Positions 43,380-55,447 of a DNA stretch of 64,000 nucleotides are shown piece after piece. The notes beneath the pieces were generated by a model that had not been told where the DNA came from, ran no database searches, and saw only the letters and a list, made by a program, of their open reading frames with translations. Both the position numbers and the translations under genes were made by a program. The stretch's first letter is position 1. Each line of letters begins with the position of its first letter. Source of the stretch: Periplaneta americana (lineage: Eukaryota; Arthropoda; Insecta; Blattodea; Blattidae); the NCBI RefSeq assembly GCF_040183065.1, contig NC_091119.1:185767543-185831542 (forward strand), given 5' to 3'.

Positions 43380-44095
43380 CAGAGTGTTTCGGGGCTGGTG
43401 TTACTAACTTTCAGGGATAGGGAAATGTATCAATTTGAGATAAGGAACCCTGGTCCGGAAATGACTGAATCGAAAGTTATAAGCAAAAATAGTTGTGTGG
43501 AAATGAAATTGTAATTTGGAATCACGTGCCCTCCTTCCCTTAACCTTTGGAACAGCCGTGGAAAGATGGTATGGGCCGGATGTCTCCTACATGGGTACTT
43601 GGCCCGATACAATCTGTGAGCTTGTCTACTGTTCCCATTGGCTCATCCGTATTCGAAAATCATGTCTGCATATTCCGCTCTAGTGTACTCCTCCATTTCA
43701 CTAGGACTGATCGACCGAACACTGCAACTTGTACACATACACTGCTGTCTACAGACGTGCATATCAGGACCGACCATGTCCTTTACACATTGCTCCATCT
43801 GCATTGCTTTAGTGTAGTTTCCTGTCCTCATCCCTCAGACAGCGCACTAAACGGAATACTGTAGGTAGACAACGTAAACAACGTCAGATGAATACAATAT
43901 ATGTGTAAGATGTACAGATTAATACACATAAATAAGGTCTACAGAGGAATAAAATTATTTCATTTTCACAAAACTATTTTTGCTTATAACTTTCTACTGA
44001 ATCATTTCCGGACCAGGGCTCCTTATCTCAAATTGTTACATGTGCCTTTCCCCATAATCCCTGAAAGTTAGTAACGCCAGCCCGGAAACACTCTG
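43380..44095. mobile_element. Fold-back element with CAGAGTGTTTCGGG ends
   Basis: Left end CAGAGTGTTTCGGGGCTGGT and inverted right end CAGAGTGTTTCCGGGCTGGC, then gttactaactttcaggga on both sides; arms of about 120 bp reach ggaccagggctccttatctc. Flanked by tata on each side, within duplicated segment X. No ORF. Confidence 0.7.
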
Positions 44096-44356
44096 TATAT
44101 GGCTACCGTGGCACGCGATCTGGCTCCCGGGCGACAGGTCGAGCAACAGTCGGTAAAATGCTGCGTATAACGGGAGAAGCAGAAATGGATTATGAAACCT
44201 CCTTTAGAGTAGATGTTGAAAGTGTTTCCTTCCGTTCGTACACAAGCTTTATATCGCGAGAATATGTTGTCACTCACTCGTCTAAACTCATTAACTGAAA
44301 TTCTTATTTTTTCCTTAGTATTAACCTGGAGTTCCCCTAATATGTGCGGATTCATG

Positions 44357-45290
44357 CGAAACGCTTTGTCTTTCAAACTTCCCCATAACTAACACGATTT
44401 AGCCAGTTGTCTGTCCTCTCTGTGTCCGTCCATCTGCATGCCTGTTATTCGTCTATCTAGCCCTCTTGTAGTGATGGAAATTTTCCGGAAATTTTAAGTC
44501 TGAATATTTTCTAAAAAATGTTCCCCTTAAGCATTCTTTTTAGGCTGCTTGATTTTATTATCAAGGAAGACTCACCAAGCGACAATGGATTTTCACAACG
44601 ATTGTTCTCCCATGCGTTCTATTCGAAATAAGAAACCTCCCTATAAATTTCTACATCCAGAGAAAGCCTAGTTTCCGAGATATGATTTTTACAAAATCTT
44701 CAATCCAGAGCTATAACAGCTAATGCGAACAGTGCTATGTGCTAGACATATCAGGTAATAAATCTCATCTAGCTGCATATTGTACTGTTAAAATCTCTTT
44801 AAATAATTTTATGCTCGACCATGCCGAAATGTAGTAATTATACACCTGGTAGCAGCCCTTTAATGGACCTCATTAAAGTACACCTATTCATTAAAGTTCA
44901 GATGTTTAACCAATCAGAAAAACCACTGCAACAATATGAAAGCGCAAGTATCGATTATTCTCGGATATGCAATCGAAAGACAACTAGTTCTGTTACTATA
45001 ATACTTAGCGTTAATTGTAAATAATATTCAAATAAATTCAATTTGTCATCTCGTTTTTCAATGTCTAATTCAATTTCAAGGTTATATCAAGATTAATCTT
45101 TATTTTACTCTCTAGATTATATCAAGGTCAATGTCGACATTTGTTTCTCGGAAAAAATCAATACTTTCGCGTCTGCGGACATCTCACAATTTACGAGGTA
45201 TTGCACAAGGTCAGTTCCGCTCCTCATTCAGATAAGAATAACATGAATACTTATGAATAATTTCAAGTTAGAAATATGGTCGTATGAAAC
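44357..45290. other. AT-rich intergenic DNA, nothing recognised
   Basis: I find no coding signal, tRNA-like head or inverted ends in this stretch. Confidence 0.35.
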
Positions 45291-45293
45291 TTG

Positions 45294-45395
45294 GCTATAA
45301 TGGTAATTAAGACGCTCGTATGAAAATGATGAAACTCGCTTCCGCTCGTTTCATAAACATACTCGCGTCTTAATTACTACCATTATAGGCTCGTT
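45294..45395. repeat. Short inverted repeat
   Basis: ctataatggtaattaagacg is mirrored by cgtcttaattactaccattatag; its right half recurs at about 1500-1570 in the left gene's intron. Confidence 0.6.
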
Positions 45396-45428
45396 GCATA
45401 ATGTACTATAAGTTATGAAAATGACACA

Positions 45429-46204
45429 TCAGATAGCTACATAATATCCATGAAATTGACTATAAAATAGTTTATGAAGAAATGATAAGAAAATGTCAGC
45501 ATACCTGAAATTACCACTGTACTGATCACTGTAGTGGAAATCGTTGTAAAAATGCTCAAAACACAGTGGAAGTTTGCACCACGAACGTTTCAGAAAAATA
45601 AGCTTTACAGCAGTTGTGTACATCAACGTGAACACAAATTCTACAGGAGTGACGAATTTATCAGGTTTGTTGTCAAGGTACCTCGCTGTATGGCAGCCAT
45701 ATTTATACATATTTACATATCTAGGCGATGAAAGCTGTGATGGGATCTTCAGATAGATTCTGATTTTTTTTTCAGACCTGAATTTATATCACACAAAATT
45801 AAAAAAAAAAAAAACTCGTCACATAATCATTCTGGGGATCCAAAATTCCCAAATCAAGTTTTCACAGAAAATCAAAATTTTGGGACAATTTTGACCCCTG
45901 GGGCCCCGAAATTTTTAATTTTATTTTCAATTCAGGTTAGAAATGTTTCAAAAATAGTATTTTCCATTTCTATCACATTGAATTTTTCAAAATATTTATA
46001 AGTATCGAAGACATTCCAAAAAAAAAAAAAAAGAAAGAAACAATGTACACTATAATGTAGGCCTACATCAGGCCTGAAGGGGTTATAAAATGTAATTTCG
46101 CTCTTATTTCGCATTTTATCGAGGATTAAAAGCTACAGTAATATACTTCACATGTTTTAAACATAAAATTACTTCTTTGTCAGTATTTGTGCACATTTCG
46201 CATT
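45429..46204. other. AT-rich intergenic DNA, nothing recognised
   Basis: Homopolymer A runs and short spurious ORFs only. Confidence 0.35.
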
Positions 46205-47395
46205 TATCATGACTGTAAAAATCTACCTTCTCTACTAATGAGTAATAGAAGTGTAGCTTTTAAGGCGGAAGGAAAGGAGCGAAGAAAGTAGTAATTATGT
46301 GCTGAGGCGGAAAATTTTCCGGAAAATATTGTGGACAATTGTCCATTCCAGAAAATTTATCGGCCAAACTAGCGCTTAGGTAGTTCCCTATCGTATTCCA
46401 CTTATACACACTTGCATATACGAATCTGTGACAGGTTAGGTTAGTTTAGGTTTTTAGTATGCCTTGTATATACGATCAACTGCACTATCACCTTTACTTT
46501 TTAACTTTGGTCTAGAGTATGCCATTAGGAAAATCCAGGATAACAGAGAGGGTTTGGAATTGAACGGGTTACATCAGCTGCTTGTCTATGCGGATGACGT
46601 GAATATGTTAGGAGAAAATCCACAAACGATTAGGGAAAACAGGGGAATTTTACTGGAAGCTAGTAAATAGGTAGGTTTGGAAGTAAATCCCGAAAAGGCA
46701 AAGTATATGATTATGTCTCGTGACCAGAATATTGTACGAAATGGAAATATAAAAATTGGAAATTTATCTTTTGAAGAGATGGAGAAGTTCAAATATCTGG
46801 GAGCAACAGTAACAAGTATAAATGATACTCGGGAGGAAATTAAACACAGAATAAATATGGGAAATATGCGGTTGAGAAAGTTTTATCATCCAGTCTGCTG
46901 TCGAAAAATCTGAAAGTTAGAATTTATAAAACAGTTATATTACCGATTGTTCTGTATGGTTGTGAAACTTGGATTCTCACTTTGAGAGAGGAACAGAAAT
47001 TATGGGTGTTTGAGAATAAGTTTATTAGGAAAATATTTGGGGCTAAGAGGGATGAAGAATGGAGAAAGTTACACAACACAGAATTGCACGCATTGTATTC
47101 TTCACCTGACATAATTAGGAACATTAAATTCCAGACGTTTGAGATGGACAGGGCATGTAGCACGTATGGGCGAATCCAGAAATGCATATAGAGTGTTAGT
47201 TGGAAGGCCGGAGGGAAAAAGACCTTTAGGGAGGCCGAGGCGTAGATGGAACGATACTATTAAAATGGATTTGAGGGAGGTGGGATATGATGATAGGGAA
47301 TGGATTAATCTTGCTCAGGATAGGGACCAATGGCGGGCTTATGTGAGGGCGGCAATGAACCTCCGGGTTCCTTAAAGGCCAGTGAGTAAGTAAGT
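46205..47395 (+). mobile_element. Duplicated segment Y, copy 2, carrying a LINE A fragment
   Basis: Collinear with 42126-43345, including the ggttaggttag flank and the identical 5' truncation point of the LINE (about 46465). Here the catalytic site is intact as [16 protein letters not shown], but deletions (for example after RINMGNM and inside AKRDE-EWRKL) and a frameshift at about 47125 disable it. An (AAGT)n tail runs to 47440, and tatatacgatcaactgca occurs on both sides (about 46467 and 47443), a target-site duplication of about 18 bp. Confidence 0.8.
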
Positions 47396-47442
47396 AATTA
47401 AGTAAGTAAGTAAGTAAGTAAGTGAGTGAGTAAGTAAGTAAG
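47396..47442 (+). repeat. (AAGT)n LINE tail
   Basis: AAGT/GAGT tetranucleotide run directly after the LINE stop, the longest of the family A tails in the window. Confidence 0.85.
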
Positions 47443-47662
47443 TATATACGATCAACTGCATCTCCATAAAAAAAATCCCTTATAAATTCGACGATTTTCA
47501 CTTCCGAAATCGCCGGAACTACCTCAGCGCTAGTTTCACCAATTTACCTTATCACATCACTAACCTCCTGTCGTCAGCCTCTGTACATCTTTTCACCTCG
47601 ACTATGAGACGGATCTTGTTCACATCGCAACTGTACACTTAATAAGTAAAATACGCACTCAC

Positions 47663-47723
47663 ATTATTGTAATAATTCTTGTCTTCGTTCACTTCACAGT
47701 TGCCATAAACACTTAATGAAACT
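47663..47723 (-). promoter_or_regulatory. Candidate first (noncoding) exon and initiator of the MFSD12-like gene
   Basis: On the minus strand a TCAGTT initiator-like site (A at 47723) is followed 61 bases later by a strong donor, AATAAT then GTGAGTGCG. It sits at the edge of a slightly GC-richer stretch upstream of the gene. The assignment is speculative: other sites could serve and no TATA box or clear DPE was seen. Confidence 0.2.
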
Positions 47724-48204
47724 GAATAAAATTGGTCTTCTATCCCGTAATACTAATTACGTAATCGAGCATATCCGCCTACCTGTGTTTGTGCAGTCCC
47801 TGCTACACCACCATGCAGCGAGACGTTATTCAAGAAAGTGGACAGCACCGGTTGAAATCCGATTCCTCCCTCCTTTTGTCCCCCCGCAGCCCGTCCTGAC
47901 TTTGTTTCGTCACACATGTGTTTCTGAGAGACCGTTGTATCGGCCAATATAGCACAATAAAATTTTATCATCGACTTCTCAGCCATTGTGTTATATTTGC
48001 ATCTGACATAACTTTGTCATTCGAGGCCAATACTGACGACAATAGCCTACAAGGTGTTTGAAATGCTCTTATCTTGACCGAACATATTCGCAGCTTAATT
48101 CCATGAAGTACAGAGTGCTATTAGAAAAATAACATTACCATATTTTTACTCAAAACACGTTTTCAGCATTCCACGTACCGAAAAGAGATGCTCTTTGTTT
48201 GCAT

Positions 48205-49227
48205 AAATAGTAATATGCGTAACAAGAGCGGTATGTTGAAGTTTTCATGTTCGAGGAAAAGTTTGAAAAAACGAAACGTAGTTGAGCTTTTTTAATTTCC
48301 GAAAATTGAAAGAAAACATACCGCTCGTGTATCGTACATTATTTTGTGCGAAGATCGTTTATTACATACCTGAAAGAGGAATTTCTAATTAGTTGCAATG
48401 AAATCTCCATCTTGGTTTCTGTTCAATGACGGCAAATTTGCAAAACAAAAATATCTATCTTCAACATTGTTGCTTTAAAATTTTTTCTGCGTTTACTATA
48501 CTGCAGCAGGCCGTGATATACGTCTGTCTTTTTTTTTTTCCTCCCAGTCTATAAATGTGAACTTAAAACAAACGGTAAGGTTATGTAATGATTTATTTTT
48601 CAAATTTATCATAGATTTTAACATTGAATATTCTGACCACAGACTATTAGCAGATTTCAAAGTTGTGGTCCTTTTCACGAAATAAGCAAGCATTGTTTTT
48701 TCATTAATTTCTCTTTTTTTTCCCTTCCAACCAATCTGTGAATATATTATAGGCTCTTTCATACCTTGCCCTGGATTTGTCGGGAACCAGAGAAGCACAG
48801 CCTTGTTCCCAAGCCTCTTCAACTTCAAGATCCACATCTCCTTCGTTCAAAGTAACCGCCATGATGAGTCTGGAATATTGTTGATTTTTTCACGGCTTCC
48901 TTAATGTTACTTGCATCACGAATGCAGTAACGTTAGTCGAGTTGTAGAGTTTACTTAATTTTTGCAAATATTTAAAAACAATAATTAACAGTGCAATTTA
49001 GGTGAAATTGCAGTGGTAAGTTTCCAATTTATAATTATTGCTATATTGAACGTCTCTAAAAATAATATGTTAAAAGCCTAAAGCAGTAAAATCAATATGT
49101 CACTTAAGCGGTAAGAAGAGGGAAATTGTTATGTGTGTTAGGTTGGGAATAATGAATGTGGAATTTTAGACTTTCCGCGGATTGGTTTTGTGCGGAAACC
49201 AAGCAAATACGCACGATCTCGCACAAA
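48205..49227 (-). mobile_element. Crypton-like tyrosine-recombinase element, longer copy
   Basis: Shared with 56949-57658 at both flanks: starts aaatagtaatatgcg and contains gagcggtatgtt ... aacataccgctc, and ends caaatacgcacgatctcgca. Between them it alone carries the ORF 48862-48496. Boundaries come from where the two copies stop matching. Confidence 0.55.
48496..48862 (-). pseudogene. N-terminal part of a Crypton-like tyrosine recombinase protein
   Basis: Minus-strand ATG at 48862: MAVTLNEGDVDLEVEEAWEQ, then SLVPDKSRARYERAYNIFTD WLEG. After an eight-A run (about 48713-48720), which shifts the frame, it resumes REINEKTMLAYFVKRTTTLK and LWSEYSMLKSMINLKN. This is the core-binding (SAM-like) part seen in arthropod Crypton-type tyrosine recombinase proteins; the catalytic R-H-R-Y half is missing. 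Recognition is from memory of that family. The frame runs out at 48496. Confidence 0.55.
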
Positions 49228-49650
49228 CGATTCTTCCTGTAATGATATCCTACTCTTGTTCACTTTCAATATCTAAAACGCTATTGAGATGGAAATTGTG
49301 CACGTCAAATGTAATAATTTTCGTAGTTCTTCAGAAGAACTGGTCTGTAATAAAGAAGGGACCTCTTCCTGCCCTCTCAACTAATTTCCACGTAACACGC
49401 CAGAGGTCCAGGACTAATAACTACTAGGGAAATGGTCCGTTTGCCTAGTACAGGTGTTACACCCCTCCATAAGTGAAATTGCACTCCTGTCATTACACAT
49501 ATGTGAAATCCCTTTATGTTTATACAGGGACCAAATGCCTGTGAAAAGTGAGGTTTTTACTGCAAACCCCATCTGTCTATCTTCAAGTTGTGAGTTATAA
49601 CAACATTTGTCTGTTATGAAACTTATTGAAAAATTACATATTGTGTATTG
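49228..49650. other. Intergenic DNA, nothing recognised
   Basis: No conserved ORF or inverted ends found. Confidence 0.3.
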
Positions 49651-49654
49651 ACAA

Positions 49655-49962
49655 AAGCTTCTCAACCGAATAATAACAGGCATTTCCATATTTATTATGC
49701 GTTTAATTTCCTCCCGAGTGTCATTTATATTTGCTACTGTTGCTCCAAGATATTTTAATTTTTCCACCTCTTCGAAGGATTAATCTATAATTCTTATGTA
49801 AGGTTTCGTAACAGGTTCTTTTTTTACGGTGATGGGTTGTTAGCCCTTCGCCCAACCCCGAAGCTGGAGGACCACCCCTTATCGGCTGTCTACGGCTGCT
49901 TATTCAATATATTCGCAACTACCCTGCATATCTGGAGACCGTCTCCTCTATCCGCAACCTGT
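49655..49962 (-). mobile_element. LINE family A, RT scrap joined to 5' segment
   Basis: 49655-49793 (minus) reads [20 protein letters not shown] and IINMEMPVIIR. 49800-49962 matches the family A 5' segment at 35815-35970 (gatgggttgttagcccttcg). The middle is deleted, as in the 34.8-kb copy but with different breakpoints. Confidence 0.65.
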
Positions 49963-50022
49963 ATGTATGTATGTATGTATGTATGTATGTATGTATGTAT
50001 GTATGTATGTATGTATGTATGT
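49962..50022. repeat. (TATG)n microsatellite
   Basis: Fifteen perfect GTAT units; the MYVCMYVC reading is an artefact. Confidence 0.95.
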
Positions 50023-50310
50023 ATTCCTCACCTGACATAATTAAATCCAGACGTTTGAGATGGGCAGGGCATGTAGCACGTATGGGCGAATCCAGAAATG
50101 CATATAGAGTGTTAGTTGGAAGAACGGAGGGAAAAATACCTTTGGGGATGCCGAGACGTGGATGGGAGGATAATATTAAAATGGATTTGAGGGAGAGGGG
50201 ATTTGATGATAAAGACTGGATTAATCTTGCACAGGATAGGGACCGATGGCGAGCTTATGTGAGGGCGGCAATGAACCTGCGGATTCCTTAAAAGCCATTT
50301 GTATATGTAT
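50023..50310 (+). mobile_element. LINE family A, 3' fragment with (ATGT)n tail
   Basis: Plus strand: [20 protein letters not shown] to [12 protein letters not shown] and TAA at 50289, followed by a tail of ATGT repeats rather than AAGT. Confidence 0.8.
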
Positions 50311-50892
50311 GTATGCATGTATGCATGTATGTATATATGTATGTGTGGCCTATGTATGTATGTATGTACGTGCATGATGGTTAAAAATACTGTATGAGTA
50401 GGAATGCAACGATTCCACAGTGACACATCCATTTGTTTTGGAATGCAGTAATCGGGTTCTATTCTTCACCGATATTACGCCGCATTCATTCGCGCTTAGT
50501 AAAACTATTGTTGAGCTTGAAGTTTTGTAAACATCTCGCTGCACGTGTGCTTTTGCTGTTGAGTCATGGATCAGATACTTAATAGAGAATGTGTAATTTT
50601 TATCTTTTGTAATTGTCATTACTTTGGTGCACTCTTATATTTTCAGTTATCGCGTTGAAGGATAGAGTTTAAACATTAGAGTATTATACTATGCATGCTA
50701 AATAGACTTCCGATATTTTCACAAAATACATGCGTTCTGCATCCCTGTTGTTGCAGAAGTTGTTAGGACGTGACATCTATAAATCTGTACGGAGAACGAT
50801 TTTTACAGAATTATTAGAATTTGTTCAAATTCATTATCAACAAATAAATTCATGCGTTGCCGAAGCACACGAGTTATGATTTTATTAAAAAT

Positions 50893-51950
50893 TTAGATTT
50901 AGATTTAGATTTATTTAATAATAAGTTATACATAAAAACGTTACATTAAAGTTCCCCGAAAGAGCAAAGCTCGTGTTCGGGGACAGTTCTATTACATAAA
51001 TATACATACTTTGTAGACAAAATACTTAAGAAAAAAGGTCACATAAAGACGATAATAAGGTTAGTAATAATAATACTAGTAATAACTGAGTGAAAAAAGA
51101 GACGATGTTGAGATTGGTGGATTAATATTAAATTATTATTAGTAGTATAATTAGTACAGTTTATGTTGATATAGTAACAAAGATAAGATAGAAAAAATAT
51201 ACTTGGATAGAAATAAACTTGTTTTACAATACATGGTACATAATATAAATACAGGGAAGTCTGTCATATAAATTTTTTAATTCTGGATCTGAAAATTTCA
51301 TTGCTTAAAGTAGTCAATTCTGGATGAAATTTTATTATCGAATTATATAGACTTGGACCATAATTTGTACTGTGTAGTAAAGCAGCAGATGTGAAACATC
51401 TAGGTTCAACTAAATTAAGCATTTCATTTCGTCTTGTAATATGATCATGTGGCTGAGCTACAAATTTCATTCTATTTTTATGATAGAATTTCATTAAAGA
51501 GTATTTATAAATTTGGTCAATTCTAAAAACATTCAATTCGGAATGGATCAAATTTGTTGGATAATCCAGTCGCCTTTTCAAACAAATTTTGATTATACGT
51601 TTTTGCAACATAATTGGAGGAAGAAGAGCAGTTTTCGTAATGCCTCCTCATCCAGTTATACCATATTGGATAACAGATTCAACTATAGCCAAATAAACCA
51701 AACATAATACATGGGTAGGCAGGTAATGGCGAAGGTTTACAAATTTGTAAATTGTTTTACTGATCTTGTTACATAAAAAGGTGATTTGTGCTGATCAACA
51801 ATAATTCCCAGGTATTTCACATCTACAGATTCTTTCAAACAAGGGCATTTACAGATTGTAGAGAGTTTACAAAATGAATTACAGTTTTACTTGAAAGAAA
51901 CACAGTATCTGTTTACTCAAAACTGTTTTAATTACGTAATTTCATTATGA
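50893..51950 (-). mobile_element. Jockey/CR1-like LINE, 3' part
   Basis: Minus strand 51611-51264: MLQKRIIKICLKRRLDYPTN, NVFRIDQIYKYSLMKF, HDHITRRNEMLNLVEPRCFT, YGPSLYNSI. This is the conserved C-terminus after the reverse transcriptase of Jockey/CR1-type elements; YPIWYNWM-like upstream sequence continues to about 51950. A (TAAATC)n tail (50893-50920, minus orientation) marks the 3' end. Confidence 0.65.
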
Positions 51951-51959
51951 AAATTGAGA

Positions 51960-52160
51960 TAATTCTGTAGTGTTCGGATAAGAGGAGATGTCATTTTTTC
52001 GTACTTATGGAGTTTTGTTCGCCAGGGAAATACACAAGTTAAATTCTACAAGTGGTTGTGCAAAAATAAACAAAAAAATACTAGTATTGATGTGTTCTAC
52101 CTGTGTAGAAAATTATTTGCAATAATGGTGCGATGTTTAATTTTTATTTAACTGAAAACT
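51960..52160. repeat. Dispersed repeat shared with 13415-13615 (inverted)
   Basis: ttaaattctacaagtggttg and ggagttttgttcgcc are inverted matches to the intron 7 copy. Confidence 0.5.
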
Positions 52161-52572
52161 CATTTTTATTAGCCTACTTATCTCCCTTTACTCAAACACC
52201 ACTGAATTAGCCTATAATTCGGTATTAAAAATTGTTATGAGTAAACTAATTGGAATATCAAAGTGAAAATTTGTGTATTGCATGCCCACATTGTAAGAAA
52301 TACGTGGTAAAAGTTTCAGATTAATTGGTGTAAAAATGTAGAAGTTAGAAATTTCACAGATCTATTTCCTTAAAGAACAACTTTGCTATTTTTTTTTTTC
52401 GTAGTCTTCAATTAGAGAAACACACCATCTAAGGCAGTGGTCGTCAGCACTCGCTGAAATGGGTAACGGGTAAGAAGTGTATCGGAATATGAACCGTCGT
52501 GCAGAAGGAAGAGGGAAAAAGCATACCTGCCAGCAGCCACGGATGCAAGCTAGTGCCTCTCTTCTCCGCGAA

Positions 52573-53201
52573 TAAGGGTACGTACACGTTGGAGCGACGA
52601 TAAACGATAAAAGAAGCAGCGATGCTATATCAGAGAGAATTGAAGCATGCATTGTTATTGAGGTGTGCATATTGAAGTAACGATAAAAGCGAAGATACAC
52701 GATAAAAGCGACGAAAAAGAAAAGTTCCATTTTCTTCGCTCTTGTCGTTCATATGATCTCTGATTAAGATATTATTAATCTGTATAAATACCGGTGATTA
52801 TCAATATATCCGAATATTAATCGATTTATTATTATTTCGGCATATTAAATTAATTATTGTAGATATTGGGAAATTGATCAGTTGTGTATTTATTCGTCCT
52901 ATGGTATGTGATCACAAGAACCAATCACAACACAACGAATTTATACTATCTTTGGGATGAGAAACGGGTTTAATTTTGTAAGTATTTAAGTTATATTAAC
53001 CTTGAACTTGGCAGCTGATACTTTCTATATATCTTCTCTCATTAAGTGGATGCATATAATATCTTCTACTGATAAATCAAAATGTTCACTTCGCGCGTTC
53101 TCGTTGCTTCGATATGAACACTTGATTCTTTGATAATACCAAAGGGTCGCTAGATCATTTCTCTTATCGTTTATCGTTGCTCCAACGTGTACGTACCCTT
53201 A
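52573..53201. mobile_element. MITE with TAAGGGTACGTACACGTTGG ends
   Basis: 629 bp; both ends carry TAAGGGTACGTACACGTTGG followed by agc and a cgataaacgataa block, inverted at the right. No clear target-site duplication and no ORF. Confidence 0.65.
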
Positions 53202-53239
53202 GTGACGTTAGCCCGAGGGTGCACTGTGCCGATGACCGC

Positions 53240-53825
53240 TGATCTAAGGTGAAAATATCACAGTACTACTGAACAATAGCTACTCCCTCATCAAAATCTT
53301 TCTAGGTAGGATTTACAGTGGTAGGTTTTCCATGACAAGAATCCTTCAAAGTTCCATAACCTTTCCAGGTAGTACCAAACCATTTTTATAGCCATATCTA
53401 TTGTGCTTTCCCCTAATAAATTGTTTCAAACCATGGCGTCGTTAGTATGACACCATTGAATCATTAATCTTGCGGTTTTCCATATGTTTGTGGCATATTG
53501 TAAAGTCTTATCATTGAGTGTATTATACAGGGGACTGACCTTAGCCAACTTGTCATATTTAGTTCATCTTTTTCACAAACGTTAATACTTATCATGATAA
53601 ATTCAAAGCAGTTTCTCAGAACATACGTCTTCGTAGTACTGGGACATAAGCTCTCAATAAAAGTAAGCCAGTAAAACAATACAGTTCGTTAGTGGTAACA
53701 TCACCTTCTCTATTCCGCAAGGCTGTATACCGATTGGATTTATCCAATACGAGAAAAATTACATCTTCATCAAAGGATAAGATGCGTTGGTTTAATTTCC
53801 AAACGAGGCCTTTGAACATTATTAA
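53240..53825 (-). pseudogene. piggyBac-like transposase remnant
   Basis: Minus strand in order with frameshifts: LDKSNRYTALRNREGDVTTN ELYCFTGLLLLRAY (start of the piggyBac DDE domain), RNCFEFIMISINVCEKDELN, DKLAKVSPLYNTLNDKTLQY, and after a gap DSMV then RRHGLKQFIRGKHNRYGYKN (the DESM...GRHSLKQFIRGKPIRFGYK region with the first catalytic Asp). It stops abruptly where the LINE at 53.83 kb begins. Confidence 0.75.
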
Positions 53826-55135
53826 TATGTGTTGGAAAAATGGACATTTACCAGAAGAATGGAATATTGCATTGATATGCCCGATTTTTAAAAAGGGAGA
53901 TCGAACTAAATGTGATAATTATAGGGGAATCAATCTTTTGAATTCAGGTTATAAGATTTATGCAAAAATTATAACACAAAGAATTGCTCCAATCTCAGAA
54001 ACTATACTGCATGATTCACAAAATGGATTTAGGAAAGGGCGTTCCTGCAATGATTGTATCTTCACGATAACACAACTTATGGAGAAACGACGAGAATATA
54101 ACTTACCAACTCTACTAGCTTTTATAGATTATGTAAAAGCTTTTGATAAAGTTAAAAGAAATTTTCCATGGGAAATAATGATTAAAATGGTTTTCCTCAA
54201 CATCTTATAAGAGTAATACAAAGTATGTATACAAATACGAAGTTTAAATTAGAGAAATTCATAGAAGAGGATAATTAATTAGAGATTAATTTAGGAGTAC
54301 GACAGGGGTGTCCACTATCGCCTACCCTATTTAATATATATATATTAATGACGCAGTTGTACGATGGGAGACTATGCTTAAAACACATTTTAAAATAAAA
54401 GGGAGAAACATTGATACACTGTTGTTTACTGACCACCAGATCTTAATTGCAGATTCGGAAGATAATTTACAAAGGGCCATACATGAATTAAATAGTATTA
54501 CAAGTGAATATAATCTTCAAATCTCATATGAAAAAACGAAAATAATGGCTCTTAAAGGAAGAGATCTGTTAAGAGCAAAAATTTGCATAAATAATAAGCC
54601 CATCCAACAACAAAGTGATTTTAATTATCTTGGTTACATTGTGTCATATACCGGCAATAGAGATGTGCAAAATAAATTAAACAGATTCCAAACACTATGT
54701 GGTACAATAAAAAGACCTTGTAATTGAGCAACACTGTTAAAACTTTACAAAGTAATGGCGATCCCAACCTTGCTTTATGGGTGTGAAAGTTGGGGCTTGA
54801 CTATCTCACAACAGAAGAAAATAGAGGCTGCTGAGATGAAATTTTTGAGACAGGTGGCAGGTTATAAACTCATAGACAAAAAGAGGAATGAAGATATTAG
54901 AAAGGAATTGGAAATTCAGAGTCTAAATGAAACGATCATTGAATACAGACAAAGATGGCAAGATCATATACAAAGAATGGATGAAGATCGTATACCACAA
55001 ATAATGAATAAGTATAAACCTGTAGGTAGAAGAAATGTCCGCAGGCCACGGATGAGATGGTCGGATCAGTTTTCTTGAAGACGGAACGAGCCACAAGGCT
55101 TATTCCGTGATGAAGATGATGATGATGATAAAAGA
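53826..55135 (+). mobile_element. LINE family B (RTE-like) reverse transcriptase, best copy
   Basis: Plus strand: INMCWKNGHLPEEWNIALIC, FKKGDRTKCDNYRGINLL, DSQNGFRKGRSCNDCIFTIT, LLAFIDYVKAFDKV (RT motif A), a frameshift near 54207, [17 protein letters not shown] (motif B), then RNIDTLLFTDHQILIADSED where the catalytic F-A-D-D is F-T-D-H. C-terminus IPTLLYGCESWGLTISQQKK to HIQRMDEDRIPQIM. Ends with a (GAT)n tail at 55110-55130. The mutated catalytic dyad and frameshifts make it inactive; 5' end missing. Confidence 0.85.
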
Positions 55136-55447
55136 ATAAGATAAATAACTCCATTGGACTCAATTCATTAGGAACATTATGCTTTTTTTCTGTTAATCAG
55201 TGATATCGATATCTAAGGGACAGTTACACCATGTCTTGTATGTCTTCTTGTTTCTTTTCTTACGCACTTTATTTGAAGGTTGGTCTGCACATTCGTTAGT
55301 AATAAATAGATAGTTGATAGCCGTCCCAACCAGGGTTTAATAATCGGCCTCCTAATCAATTCTAAATGAATATTTATGTTTAATTCAATTTTTTCTTTAG
55401 TAGAAATCCTAGTTAGGTAGGCTATCATTGAGAAATTTATTGGAAAC

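Noticed and set aside
49837..50040. ORF ending in MYVCMYVC repeats
   Set aside because: Reads through the (TATG)n microsatellite.
50350..50619. 89-residue minus-strand ORF
   Set aside because: No known motif, starts in a LINE tail repeat, composition like random AT-rich DNA.
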